A DNA stretch of 64,000 nt, from contig DAGJ01000021.1 in the NCBI GenBank assembly GCA_002495685.1, positions 116,931 to 180,930 of the forward strand, in the 5' to 3' direction. The stretch's first letter is position 1. Every line of letters starts with the position of its first letter. The DNA is from Methanobrevibacter sp. UBA412. Its GTDB lineage: Archaea > Methanobacteriota > Methanobacteria > Methanobacteriales > Methanobacteriaceae. A program made the translations under genes and the position numbers. A model generated the notes under the pieces. That model did not search any database, had not been told where the DNA came from, and saw nothing but the letters and a program-made list of their open reading frames with translations. Shown piece after piece: positions 1 through 8,380 of this stretch.

Positions 1-40
1 AACCACAATTTTCACATTCATATTTAACAATAGAACCCAT
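1..40 (-). CDS. Start of a small zinc-ribbon-type protein (partial, runs off the left edge)
   Basis: Reading the minus strand from position 40, an ATG opens a frame encoding MGSIVKYECENCG before the window ends. The CxxC pair is typical of the first knuckle of a zinc ribbon. A GGAGAA Shine-Dalgarno site lies at 54-49, inside the end of the upstream gene, 8 nt before the ATG, and the upstream stop codon is only 5 nt away. It is therefore very likely the next gene of the same operon. Only 13 residues are visible, so the family cannot be named. Confidence 0.6.
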   Translation of the reverse strand, partial: MGSIVKYECENCG

Positions 41-45
41 TCTAG

Positions 46-801
46 TTATTCTCCAATATCTATTTTATAGAATTTTTCTCGGTATGTATCATATAATGGA
101 GGTAAAATCTCATTAAGTCTAGTATATTCTATAAAATAATGTTTACTTATTAAATAAGCAGTATCCTCATTAAGTAATCTTCTTTTTATTAATCTTGGAA
201 TATTATCTCCAATCCAAAAACGACTAATAATTTGAATACCTTCATCTTTCTCCTTAATTACATGAACCATTTTACTATGGCCAATTACTCCACCAATAGT
301 ACCTATGGTTGCACAAAAAACAGTACCAATATTATTATCTTTAAATAATGTTTTATCAAATCCAAATATCCATGGATTTTGAAATTTAATAGCTAATGTC
401 ACATTACCTTTACCAAAATCTTCTGTAACATGATGAGTGCATGGTTCAAAACCGTGAAATTTTCCTTTATATAATTTATCATCTAAATTAATAATACTTG
501 AATGGTAACCAGGATACCATAATCTGTAATATGTACTACTTTGTGAGTACCACCAAAACCACCATTCAATCATATCAACTGTAAGATTCGGAAAGTTTAA
601 GGTCATTGAAAGTAGATAAGTACCATCATCTAAGCATTTATAACCAGTTTCATTTTGAACATCTTCATTCAAAATTAATTGATTAATATTACTCTTAGAT
701 ATTGTAGTGATATCTGAAGCTTTATTAATCTTTTGTCTAATTTCTTTACTTAACTTAGGTAATGGGATTTCAAACATTTGATCAATTACATTCTCAACCA
801 T
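46..801 (-). CDS. Phloretin/2,4-diacetylphloroglucinol hydrolase-like C-C hydrolase (DAPG hydrolase family)
   Basis: The 251-residue protein resembles the PhlG/Phy family, zinc enzymes that cleave a C-C bond next to a carbonyl on a phloroglucinol-type ring, such as phloretin or diacetylphloroglucinol. The recognisable parts are the tryptophan-rich EWWFWW block (79-84), RLWYPGYH (93-100, His100 a likely metal ligand), a THH motif at 122-124, and HYFIE near the C-terminus. The last gives the family's HxxxE pair (His221, Glu225). Length is close to the family norm. It follows cofE by 28 nt and precedes a zinc-ribbon gene by 5 nt, so all three are probably co-transcribed. The family is known mainly from bacteria acting on plant polyphenols. 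The substrate here is unknown, and the family call rests on remembered motifs. Confidence 0.72.
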   Translation of the reverse strand: MVENVIDQMFEIPLPKLSKEIRQKINKASDITTISKSNINQLILNEDVQNETGYKCLDDGTYLLSMTLNFPNLTVDMIEWWFWWYSQSSTYYRLWYPGYHSSIINLDDKLYKGKFHGFEPCTHHVTEDFGKGNVTLAIKFQNPWIFGFDKTLFKDNNIGTVFCATIGTIGGVIGHSKMVHVIKEKDEGIQIISRFWIGDNIPRLIKRRLLNEDTAYLISKHYFIEYTRLNEILPPLYDTYREKFYKIDIGE

Positions 802-829
802 AAACTCATCTTCTTAAAAATTTTATTCT

Positions 830-1594
830 TTATTTTCTAAATACATCATATTGTTTAGGTAATAATAAAGGATTAATATTACTGTCCTTATTTCTTAATA
901 AATTAAAACCAGTAAATCCACGAACAATAACAACAGGTAAACCTTCATCAGCTTGCCCTTGGATTAATGATGCAGCTGCAGCTAATTCATCAGCTGTTGC
1001 AATTTCAGAAGATTTCAATTCTCTACCATATAAATCTTTTTCACCTTTTCGTTTCCAAAGAGGATTAATACCAGAACAACCTATAGCAGTTCCAATAGCA
1101 CCAACACGGAAGGCTCTACCTTGAGTATCAGTAATAATAACAGCTAATTCTTTACCAGTAACATCTTCTAAGGCTTCTCTTAAATCTCTAGCAGACTTAT
1201 CAGCATTTTTAGGCATTGGTGTAGCTAAACCTTCATCAACATTTGATTCATCAATTCCAGAATTAGCACACACAAAACCATCCTTAGTCTCAGTTATAAT
1301 AAAATCAGGACCAACCGCTACAACTTCTCTTGACTCTTGAATAATTGCTTCAACTAATTTAGAATCTTTTTGAGTTTTTTTAGCTATAATAATAGCATCA
1401 TCAGATGGTAAAATATCTCCTAAATTTATAATATTACCCTCTGCCTTAGAAACCATAGTTTCAGCAATTAACAAAATATCACTATCTTCAAGTTCAATAT
1501 TTTGTTCTTCTAAAGCTTTTAAAATTAATTTAGTTATATTATCCCCTTTTTTTACTAAAGGAATTCCTTCAAGTCCAATTAATTCGAGTGTCAT
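830..1594 (-). CDS. cofE: Coenzyme F420-0:L-glutamate ligase
   Basis: CofE adds glutamates in a GTP-dependent reaction to F420-0, giving the gamma-linked tail of coenzyme F420, the hydride carrier of methanogenesis. The 254-residue protein has the family's normal length and opening ([14 protein letters not shown], residues 8-21). It also has the [12 protein letters not shown] segment and the central [18 protein letters not shown] block with the [14 protein letters not shown] segment that follows. The ATG at 1594 lies after a 151-bp AT-rich gap from purO, so it probably has its own promoter. The DAPG-hydrolase-like gene follows closely on the same strand. Nothing looks damaged or unusual. Confidence 0.95.
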   Translation of the reverse strand: MTLELIGLEGIPLVKKGDNITKLILKALEEQNIELEDSDILLIAETMVSKAEGNIINLGDILPSDDAIIIAKKTQKDSKLVEAIIQESREVVAVGPDFIITETKDGFVCANSGIDESNVDEGLATPMPKNADKSARDLREALEDVTGKELAVIITDTQGRAFRVGAIGTAIGCSGINPLWKRKGEKDLYGRELKSSEIATADELAAAASLIQGQADEGLPVVIVRGFTGFNLLRNKDSNINPLLLPKQYDVFRK

Positions 1595-1745
1595 GTTAAT
1601 AAAATAATGTTTAATAATATAAAAATTTATTGTTTTATGAAAAAATTACATTTAAAAAGCTTAAAATTTAATTTAAAAAATAAAAAAATAAGTAAAAAAT
1701 AAATAAATAAAAAAAATAGAAAAAAAATAAAAATTCTTATTAAAA

Positions 1746-2372
1746 TTATGGAGTTAAAACAGAAATATCCCATTTTCCATCATACACACTAGCTGCAGAT
1801 GTTACGGGTTTTTCAAATTCTTCAAATGCTCCACCATCAAATATTAGTTGAGCCGCTTCATCAGCATTTTCAGCACTGAATTTAACAATTTCAGGATTAT
1901 TGCATTCATATGTAGATATAAATACAGCTTCACCAAAACCTACTTTTTCAACTAATAATTTCTCATCAGTAACAATTCCAACATAACACTCATAATCATT
2001 TTCACTACATGCACAATTAATTACAGCAGCAATTCTAGGAGTATTATAATCATCTTTCTCATAATCCATAGTTAACAGAGAGTAACCTAAAGCATCTTTA
2101 ATACTCATTCCTAAACTAATTTTATCTGCAATAACATCAGTATGTGAACCATTAGAAACTATTGCAGTATCACCAACAATTTTAATACAATTATATGCAA
2201 TATAAGTATTTTTAAATATATCGGTTTCAAAACCTTCTTTTGGAATTATTGCAGCTTCATCTTCACCTTTTTTAGCTTGTCTATTTGGAAAAGATCTACT
2301 AGAAACTCTATAAGCTACAAAAGGTTTACCATCTGTACTCATACCTACAGATAAAATTCTACCTAAATACAT
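1746..2372 (-). CDS. purO: IMP cyclohydrolase, archaeal type
   Basis: PurO closes FAICAR to IMP, the last step of de novo purine synthesis in many methanogens, replacing the cyclohydrolase half of bacterial PurH. The 208-residue protein starts [12 protein letters not shown] and continues with the [13 protein letters not shown] segment typical of the family. Its length matches known archaeal PurO proteins. It reads away from the exbD gene (43-bp gap, same strand) with T/A-rich DNA on both sides. No other purine gene is in the window, so it appears to be a stand-alone gene. The catalytic region looks intact. Confidence 0.92.
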   Translation of the reverse strand: MYLGRILSVGMSTDGKPFVAYRVSSRSFPNRQAKKGEDEAAIIPKEGFETDIFKNTYIAYNCIKIVGDTAIVSNGSHTDVIADKISLGMSIKDALGYSLLTMDYEKDDYNTPRIAAVINCACSENDYECYVGIVTDEKLLVEKVGFGEAVFISTYECNNPEIVKFSAENADEAAQLIFDGGAFEEFEKPVTSAASVYDGKWDISVLTP

Positions 2373-2415
2373 TTTTTATCAACCTCAAAAAAAAATATTA
2401 TAAAAAAAAATTTAT

Positions 2416-2826
2416 TTAACCCGTTTCAGGGCTACGAACTGCCTTATTAGGATCCATACCCGATGGTATCTTAATCGTAATCGATTTATCTTGAGGGTTA
2501 ATATCTATTCTACCCTGATCCATAACTTGAGCTTGAACACCAATAGCATTATCCTTAATTTGGTCAGACATATCAATACCATTAACAGTAACTTTTTGCA
2601 AACCAGCTACAGGAATCATATAATATTCATTATTCCCTGAACTATCAGTTATATTTGGTTTACCTGTACCTCCGTTGTCTTGATGGCTCACATCAGCAGC
2701 ACCAAAACTACTAGTTACAACTATAAAAATTAATAAAGTAAATAAAATGTCTATAAATGGCACTAATTTGATTTCAGGCTCATCATTTTTAAGTTTTTCT
2801 TTATGTTTCTTAATATCAATTGCCAT
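2416..2826 (-). CDS. exbD: ExbD/TolR-type biopolymer transport protein
   Basis: This 136-residue protein has the ExbD layout: a short basic/acidic cytoplasmic N-terminus, a single membrane helix (about 21-42), and a small external domain. Asp26 in the LVPFIDILFTLLIF helix is the family's conserved proton-conducting aspartate. With the ExbB-like protein encoded 86 bp upstream it should form an ion-driven motor in the cytoplasmic membrane. The family normally powers TonB/TolA or related envelope machines, but no TonB-like partner is in this window and methanogens have no outer membrane, so the driven component is unknown. The external domain is short, and residues 43-70 are rich in Gly, Ser and Asn. 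Confidence 0.85.
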   Translation of the reverse strand: MAIDIKKHKEKLKNDEPEIKLVPFIDILFTLLIFIVVTSSFGAADVSHQDNGGTGKPNITDSSGNNEYYMIPVAGLQKVTVNGIDMSDQIKDNAIGVQAQVMDQGRIDINPQDKSITIKIPSGMDPNKAVRSPETG

Positions 2827-2912
2827 TTTATTTTCCTCATATACATAAAAAAATTTGAAAAACTAAAAAGAATTGAAAATAAATTCTCCCAAGCTTTTAA
2901 AATTTCATAAAT

Positions 2913-3752
2913 TCATTGTTTAAGTTTACTTTCAGTTATTTCAGATTTAACATCACATTTTTCCAAAATAATATTACTAATACTTTTTTCTAGCATACTA
3001 GGTTTAAATGAAATTTGGACATTAGAATAAGGTTCTGAAATTTCTCTAACACTAACAATACCTTCAGCTTCTTGTAAAGCTTCAATAACACAAGGCATTT
3101 TTTCATAAACCCTAATTTTAACTACAGCATAACTCCAATTAGTCATTTTAGTAGCTAATTCAATTTTATCCATTTCTTCATCAATCAAACCTTTAATATA
3201 AGTATTTATTGGTATTAAAAGAATAGCTACAGCTAATCCTGCAATAGTTGTAATTAATGCAACATAGATTCCCTGAGCCATAGTAGTACTACTAACATTT
3301 ACACCTAAACTTTTAAAAGTCATCCAAATACCTAAAACTGTACCAATCAATCCTAAAAAAGGAGCAATTTCAATAATAGTTTTAAGAGTACTAAGATTCT
3401 TAGTCATTTTACTAACTTCAACAATAAAAATCTGTTCCATACTTTCTTCGACTTCGGTTTTATTTTTATAACCGATTTTTAAAGCTTCGGATATAATTCT
3501 AGATACTGGATTCTTGTAATGGCTAATATTTTTAAGAGCTTCAATAGCTCCACCTTTTTCCATAGAAACAGTTACAGTACCCATAATTTCAGTAGCATCA
3601 ACTTTACTAATACGTCTTAAATAGAATACTTTCTGTAATGAAATTAATAAACCCCAAATACCTAAAAAAGTAATAATGTAGGTAATAATTCCACCATCTT
3701 GAAACATTTCAATAATACCATTAATACCGCCAGTTAATGCTTCAATCAACAT
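2913..3752 (-). CDS. exbB: MotA/TolQ/ExbB proton channel family protein with extra C-terminal domain
   Basis: The 279-residue protein has three membrane segments (about 22-44, 128-150, 160-182). Its signature region LKTIIEIAPFLGLIGTVLGI belongs to the MotA/TolQ/ExbB family. It probably forms the pentameric stator channel around ExbD, whose gene follows downstream. Residues from about 208 onward (VVKIRVYEKMPCVIEAL onward) extend beyond ordinary ExbB. Their alternating strand/helix pattern suggests a small ferredoxin-like cytoplasmic domain; this is inference from residue patterns only. The ATG at 3752 follows an AT-rich leader with an AGAGG-like site. The pair probably forms one operon. Confidence 0.85.
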   Translation of the reverse strand: MLIEALTGGINGIIEMFQDGGIITYIITFLGIWGLLISLQKVFYLRRISKVDATEIMGTVTVSMEKGGAIEALKNISHYKNPVSRIISEALKIGYKNKTEVEESMEQIFIVEVSKMTKNLSTLKTIIEIAPFLGLIGTVLGIWMTFKSLGVNVSSTTMAQGIYVALITTIAGLAVAILLIPINTYIKGLIDEEMDKIELATKMTNWSYAVVKIRVYEKMPCVIEALQEAEGIVSVREISEPYSNVQISFKPSMLEKSISNIILEKCDVKSEITESKLKQ

Positions 3753-3912
3753 GTTTTCCTCTTTAATTATTTTATAAAATTATGTATAAAAATTATTAAA
3801 TAATATAATAAAAAATATTCACTTAATAATAACTGTAGTTTTATTTAAAGTAATATATATTTATTTTTAAAAAAATTAAAAAAAAGTAAAAGAAAAATTT
3901 TAAAAAAATTAA

Positions 3913-5277
3913 TTAAATATTAAACAAATCATTTAAAGATTCACTCATAGTAGGATGGGTGAAAACTTGATTTTTAAGTAAAGTATAATCTAAATCTAAA
4001 TCCATAGCTAATTTAATAATATTAATCACTTCAAAAGATTCCTCACAAATTAACTCAGCACCTAAAATCTTATTAGAATCCTCATCAATAATAGCTTTTA
4101 ATAAGCCAACAGGATTTTTAAGAACTTGTGCCTTAGGAATACCTGCAGCAGGCATTTTAGATATTTTTACATTAAAACCTTTATCAATAGCTTCTTTTTC
4201 AGTTAAACCAACTCTAGAAAAACAAGGATCAATAAAAACACTAAATGGAACATTCTTACGATTAGATAAATTATAATCCATTTTACCTTCAAGTTGATTT
4301 TTCACAATACGGAAATCATCAAGAGATATATAAGTAAATTGAAGACCACCTACAACATCACCCATAGCCCAAATATTAGGAGTAGATGTTTGTAAATTAT
4401 CATCTGTTTTAACCGCACCACGTTTAGTAGTTTCAACACCTGCAAGATCTAGATTCAACCCTACAGTATTAGCTTTTCTACCAGTAGCAATTAAAACAGC
4501 ATCAGCACAAAAACTATTCTTAACATCATCAATAGTATAATTAATCACAGCTTCATCATCTTTATTAATAATAGATTCGATTTCAGCATTAAAAATAATA
4601 TCAATACCTTTATTCTTAAAAATAGATTCAATCTCATCTGCAACATCTCTATCGTCACGTTTTAAAAACAAAGGTCCATGTTGAATAATAGTAACTTTAG
4701 ATCCAAAATTTGAATACATAGAAGCAAATTCTAAACCAATATATCCACCACCAACAATAACTAATCTTTCTGGAAACTCATCAAGATCCATTAAGCTATC
4801 ACTGAAATAAACATAAGGATTATTATCTATCCCTTCAATAGGAGGTTTTACAGAACTAGATCCTGTATTAATAAAGATTCTATCTCCTTCAATATTAAAA
4901 GTTTCATCATTGGTTTTTATTTGTACCTGATTTTCATTTATAAAACTTCCAAAACCATTAAAAACAGTAATATTTTCATTTTTATCTAACATATTAAAGT
5001 TTTTTTCACGAAGCATACCAGTTAATCTTCTTTTTTCAAGAATTGCTTCTTTATAAAACTTCTTTTTTTCATCTAAATTTAAATCTTTACCTTTTAATTT
5101 TAAACTACTAGTCACTAAAGATTTTGATGGAATACAACCAACATTAATACAAGTTCCACCATACATTTGGTCTGATTTTTCAATCATCGCAACACTTTCA
5201 CCTTTAGAACCTAAATATGCTGAAAGTGTTTTACCACCTTTTCCAAATCCAATAACAATATTTTGAAAATGTTTCAT
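3913..5277 (-). CDS. Class I pyridine nucleotide-disulfide oxidoreductase, RclA-like
   Basis: The 454-residue flavoprotein has an FAD-binding Rossmann motif (IVIGFGKGGKTL, 7-18), the redox-active pair in GGTCINVGCIPSK (Cys43 and Cys48), a second nucleotide-binding motif (VGGGYIGLEFASMYSNFG, about 174-191), and the C-terminal dimer motif HPTMSE (His441). The N-terminal GKGGKTL and MYGGTCINVGCIPSK segments are closer to E. coli RclA, a reactive-chlorine-induced Cu(II)/disulfide reductase, than to dihydrolipoamide dehydrogenase. No 2-oxoacid dehydrogenase complex genes are nearby. A role in oxidant or metal defence is inference. It stands alone between exbB and rnhB, with AT-rich gaps of about 150 bp on each side. 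Confidence 0.85.
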   Translation of the reverse strand: MKHFQNIVIGFGKGGKTLSAYLGSKGESVAMIEKSDQMYGGTCINVGCIPSKSLVTSSLKLKGKDLNLDEKKKFYKEAILEKRRLTGMLREKNFNMLDKNENITVFNGFGSFINENQVQIKTNDETFNIEGDRIFINTGSSSVKPPIEGIDNNPYVYFSDSLMDLDEFPERLVIVGGGYIGLEFASMYSNFGSKVTIIQHGPLFLKRDDRDVADEIESIFKNKGIDIIFNAEIESIINKDDEAVINYTIDDVKNSFCADAVLIATGRKANTVGLNLDLAGVETTKRGAVKTDDNLQTSTPNIWAMGDVVGGLQFTYISLDDFRIVKNQLEGKMDYNLSNRKNVPFSVFIDPCFSRVGLTEKEAIDKGFNVKISKMPAAGIPKAQVLKNPVGLLKAIIDEDSNKILGAELICEESFEVINIIKLAMDLDLDYTLLKNQVFTHPTMSESLNDLFNI

Positions 5278-5429
5278 TATATATTCACCTCAAAAATAAA
5301 TTCATATTCAATAATTTAATTAGTGATTTAATAATATTTATCTTTATTTAAAATGTTGTAATAAAAAATATTGTTTAGGAAAATAACGAATAATTTAAAA
5401 AAAAGTATGTAATTAAAGAAGTTAAAAAT

Positions 5430-6059
5430 TTAATATCTAATACTTCTCATTTTTTGTACAGTATTCCAACTTTTACGTACAAAATAAGGCATTTCATCAT
5501 ATGTAAAATTAGTTAAAAAATCTTTAGTTTTAGGATCACTAGGGTAACCTGAACCAATCCCACCCATTTGAATATAATCTTCATTAATATCTTTAATAAT
5601 TTTATCCCTAGTACATTTAGCTATAATTGAAGCTGCAGCTACTTGATAATAATTATCATCTGCTTTATGTTCTGCTGTAATATTATCACATTCAACTATG
5701 CTTTTAATTTCATTTTCTAATCGTTTAGGTTTAACATCTAATGAATCTATAATAACAGCATCTGGTTTCAAATTTTCAATAATTTTAATCATAGCAATTT
5801 TTTCAATTTCATTTAAATTCACATCTTTAGATCGTAAATTATCAATATCCATTGCAGTTATCTCAACAGTTTCATACTCAAACATTTTCACTAATTTACG
5901 AGCAAGAGTAGTTCTTCTTTTAGGAGTTAATTTTTTAGAATCCTTAACACCCATTCGTTCTAATATTTTTGTTTTTTCTTCAGGAATCACAATACCTGCT
6001 ACTATCATAGGGCCTAATACAGGGCCTCTTCCAGCTTCATCTAATCCTAGAATATTCAT
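5430..6059 (-). CDS. rnhB: Ribonuclease HII
   Basis: RNase HII removes ribonucleotides and RNA primers from RNA/DNA hybrids. The 209-residue protein begins MNILGLDEAGRGPVLGPM, with the catalytic Asp7-Glu8 pair in the DEAGRG motif. A later acidic site lies in AVIIDSLDVKP, and the AEHKADDNYYQVAAASIIAK segment holds further catalytic and substrate-binding residues. Length is normal for archaeal RNase HII. It lies on the minus strand downstream of the mreB pair, but a hairpin terminator at 6157-6211 separates them, so it is probably expressed from its own promoter. Confidence 0.95.
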   Translation of the reverse strand: MNILGLDEAGRGPVLGPMIVAGIVIPEEKTKILERMGVKDSKKLTPKRRTTLARKLVKMFEYETVEITAMDIDNLRSKDVNLNEIEKIAMIKIIENLKPDAVIIDSLDVKPKRLENEIKSIVECDNITAEHKADDNYYQVAAASIIAKCTRDKIIKDINEDYIQMGGIGSGYPSDPKTKDFLTNFTYDEMPYFVRKSWNTVQKMRSIRY

Positions 6060-6156
6060 AATTATCTATAACCAAACATTTAAACAAAATTTTTTCTAAA
6101 AAATAAAAATTATTATTATTTTTTTAAGATTTATATAAAGAATTTAAAAAATAGTT

Positions 6157-6211
6157 AAAAAAAAATTTGTTTATTCATTAAAAGATTATGTTTTATATAT
6201 CTTTCAATGAA
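6157..6211 (-). terminator. Hairpin terminator after the MreB-like gene
   Basis: Two 13-nt arms, TTCATTAAAAGAT (6174-6186) and ATCTTTCAATGAA (6199-6211), are complementary except at one position. On the minus strand the hairpin is followed by a run of nine T (plus-strand A at 6157-6165). It sits 45 nt beyond the stop of the MreB-like gene and about 115 nt before rnhB, as expected for an operon end. Confidence 0.6.
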
Positions 6212-6256
6212 TTCAAATTTCTTTTATTGAGTTTTTCCCGTGTTTATAGGAGAAAT

Positions 6257-7330
6257 TTATCTCATAGCTTTAAGACGTACTTCTGGTTCTAAAGCTAATG
6301 GTTCTGCAGCTACGATTGCAGTTCCTTTTGCAACAACAGTCATTGGGTCATCGGATATTTTGATTGGTATTTCTACTTCATCAAATATTCTTTCTTTAAC
6401 TCCACGTAATCTGGAAGTTCCACCTACAGCAACAGTATTTGAATAGATTCCCATCATTAATTCAGGAGGTAATCTTTCTAATATGAGTTGTAATCCATTC
6501 ATTACTTCAATCATTATTGGTTCAGCTGCATCTGCAACTAACATTGAATCAATAACTACTTTTTTAGGTCTGTTAGTATCCATTGCTTTTCCAATGATTT
6601 CTACACTTAAGTTTTCCATTTCTTCACTACAATGAACCATACCAACTTCAATTTTTGCAGCTTCAGCATCATGGATACTTATTGCAACATTGAATTTTTC
6701 TGCAACTAATTCAACAATTCTTGCATCAATATCGTCTCCACCCCAACGGACGGTTTCAATATCATTAATTCCTCCAAGAGAAATAACAACTAAATCACTT
6801 GAACCAGCACCAATATCAATAACCATTGTTCCATTAGGTTCTGCTATAGGTAATCCTGCACCTATTGCTGCAGCTAATCCTTCACTAATAACTAGAACAT
6901 ATTCTGCTCCTGCTTTTCTACCAATTTCTTCAGCAGCATTTTTTTCTACTTCAGATGAATCTCCTGGAATTCCAATAACGATTCTTCCAACACTTTCACC
7001 ATCTTTAATACCAATTTCCATGGCTTTAATTAATAAAGCTTGAGCTTGAGCTATATTTTCAATAACTCCTTTTTTTAATGGTCTTACTGCGGTAATATCT
7101 TCAGGAGTTCTGCCTAACATTCTTTTTGCTTCTTCTCCTACAGATAAAACTGCTGTTGGATCATCTTTTTTAACAGCAACAACGGAAGGGATTTGATATA
7201 AATCAAATTTGTCTCCAGATGGTTTTGCAATCACTGTATTTAAAGTTCCTAAATCTATTCCTAAGCTATTTTTAACTATTGTTTTTTTTGGTTCTGATTC
7301 TTGTACCTCGGTATCTCCAAAAATACTCAC
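6257..7330 (-). CDS. MreB/Hsp70-type actin-like ATPase
   Basis: The 357-residue protein has the actin/Hsp70 nucleotide-binding fold of the MreB family. A phosphate-1 loop lies in SLGIDLGTLNTVIAKPSG (about 22-39), phosphate-2 in VIDIGAGSSDLVVISLGG, and the adenosine motif in VAVGGTSRLRGV. Long-established MreB residues such as VRPLKKGVIEN are also present. It probably forms cytoskeletal filaments that position pseudomurein wall synthesis, as MreB does in rod-shaped bacteria (inference). The start is a GTG behind a GGAGG site about 8 nt upstream. The unknown gene at 7333-7983 ends 2 nt before it, so the two are tightly coupled. Confidence 0.85.
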   Translation of the reverse strand: MSIFGDTEVQESEPKKTIVKNSLGIDLGTLNTVIAKPSGDKFDLYQIPSVVAVKKDDPTAVLSVGEEAKRMLGRTPEDITAVRPLKKGVIENIAQAQALLIKAMEIGIKDGESVGRIVIGIPGDSSEVEKNAAEEIGRKAGAEYVLVISEGLAAAIGAGLPIAEPNGTMVIDIGAGSSDLVVISLGGINDIETVRWGGDDIDARIVELVAEKFNVAISIHDAEAAKIEVGMVHCSEEMENLSVEIIGKAMDTNRPKKVVIDSMLVADAAEPIMIEVMNGLQLILERLPPELMMGIYSNTVAVGGTSRLRGVKERIFDEVEIPIKISDDPMTVVAKGTAIVAAEPLALEPEVRLKAMR

Positions 7331-7332
7331 GG

Positions 7333-7983
7333 TTATTCCTCCATAATGTCTTTAAAGTCTATAACAAAAATTTTATTTGATGTAGCGATTTTTTGAATTT
7401 TAGCGACATCCTCGTCATGTTCAATTGAAATGAGAATTGTATTTAATACTGCTTCATCCATATTGAATAGAGGAGTTACGATATTCTGTAAAAATTTGGG
7501 TATATCCTTTGAAATATTTAATTCAGTTTCTATAAACCCTGTAGTTTGATCTTCTAATAAAATTGAAATGGGTGCATTTTCTCTTCCAGTATCATTAACA
7601 AATTTTTTTATTCTATCTTCAGGACCTACTAATGTCATTAAATTATCTTCATTTTCAATATAGTAAGGGGCAATTACAATAGATGCACTGCCTTGTTCTT
7701 TAGATAATTTACTGATTTCTCTAATTTTATAGGAATCTCCTTTTAAAATGATGAAATCAAATTTTTTATTAATTTTACCTTCAGTAAATGAGATATGTTC
7801 TCTAAATAGAATTTTAACAGTTTTTTTAGATGCAATTGCTGTGTATACTATGTCATTAACTAGTTTATCATTTCCAGCTATAACACACCATACTTTTTCA
7901 ACATCTTCTTCAGATGAAACTTTTGCAGCTTGTCTGAGGATCTGAATTTTATCTTCTATCATCATATACACATCATAAAACAT
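7333..7983 (-). CDS. Conserved-looking unknown protein co-transcribed with the MreB-like gene
   Basis: I do not recognise this 216-residue protein. It has no signal peptide or clear membrane segment. It alternates hydrophobic strands with helices (KVWCVIAGNDKLVNDIVYTA, then FDFIILKGDS, SIVIAPYYI, ISILLED and NTILISIEHDE), suggesting an alpha/beta, possibly Rossmann-like fold without a visible glycine-rich nucleotide loop. Its stop lies 2 nt from the GTG of the MreB-like gene, so translation is probably coupled and a role with the actin-like filament is a reasonable guess. The start could be the ATG at 7983 or either of the two ATGs at codons 7-8 (MMIEDK). Confidence 0.7.
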   Translation of the reverse strand: MFYDVYMMIEDKIQILRQAAKVSSEEDVEKVWCVIAGNDKLVNDIVYTAIASKKTVKILFREHISFTEGKINKKFDFIILKGDSYKIREISKLSKEQGSASIVIAPYYIENEDNLMTLVGPEDRIKKFVNDTGRENAPISILLEDQTTGFIETELNISKDIPKFLQNIVTPLFNMDEAVLNTILISIEHDEDVAKIQKIATSNKIFVIDFKDIMEE

Positions 7984-8380
7984 TCTTTTTCGAATGCTAA
8001 CCCTATTAAATTAAGCATATTTTATTTATATAAAAATATAAGGTTATATTAATTTTTTAAATATGTTACACTATTTTTAGATAATATAACAATTTCTAAA
8101 CGATTTAATAAAAATTAAATTTATAGTGCTAACATTTAATAATTATCTATATTTTACTAATATTTATATTTAATATATTAATCTATAAAAAAAGTTTTAA
8201 AAATTTAATTTAATTAAAAAAATTTCTATATTATATATATTATTACATTACATTACTATATAAAATTTTAAAAAAATTTTTATAAAAGTTTAAAGAAATC
8301 TGTGTATACAATTAACTTAAATATTATTTATTAAAAAAAAGGTTAGGGTTATATAATTACTCTAGAGGTTAAAAGATAAA
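7984..8380. other. 397-bp divergent promoter region between the MreB and pssA operons
   Basis: No gene is visible. It should hold promoters for both directions. A TATA-like stretch at about 8023-8036 (TTTTATATAAA when read on the minus strand) lies 40-50 nt from the minus-strand start, and ATATAAT at 8350-8356 lies close to the pssA start. Both operons carry AGGGTTA in the sense direction just before their first gene (minus strand at about 8004-7998, plus strand at 8345-8351). The rest is A/T-rich with nothing recognisable. Confidence 0.45.

Noticed and set aside
3913-5277. Dihydrolipoamide dehydrogenase
   Set aside because: No 2-oxoacid dehydrogenase complex genes are near, and the N-terminal motifs are closer to RclA.
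5698-6099. 133-residue plus-strand frame opposite rnhB
   Set aside because: It is the complement of the conserved RNase HII gene and has no independent support.
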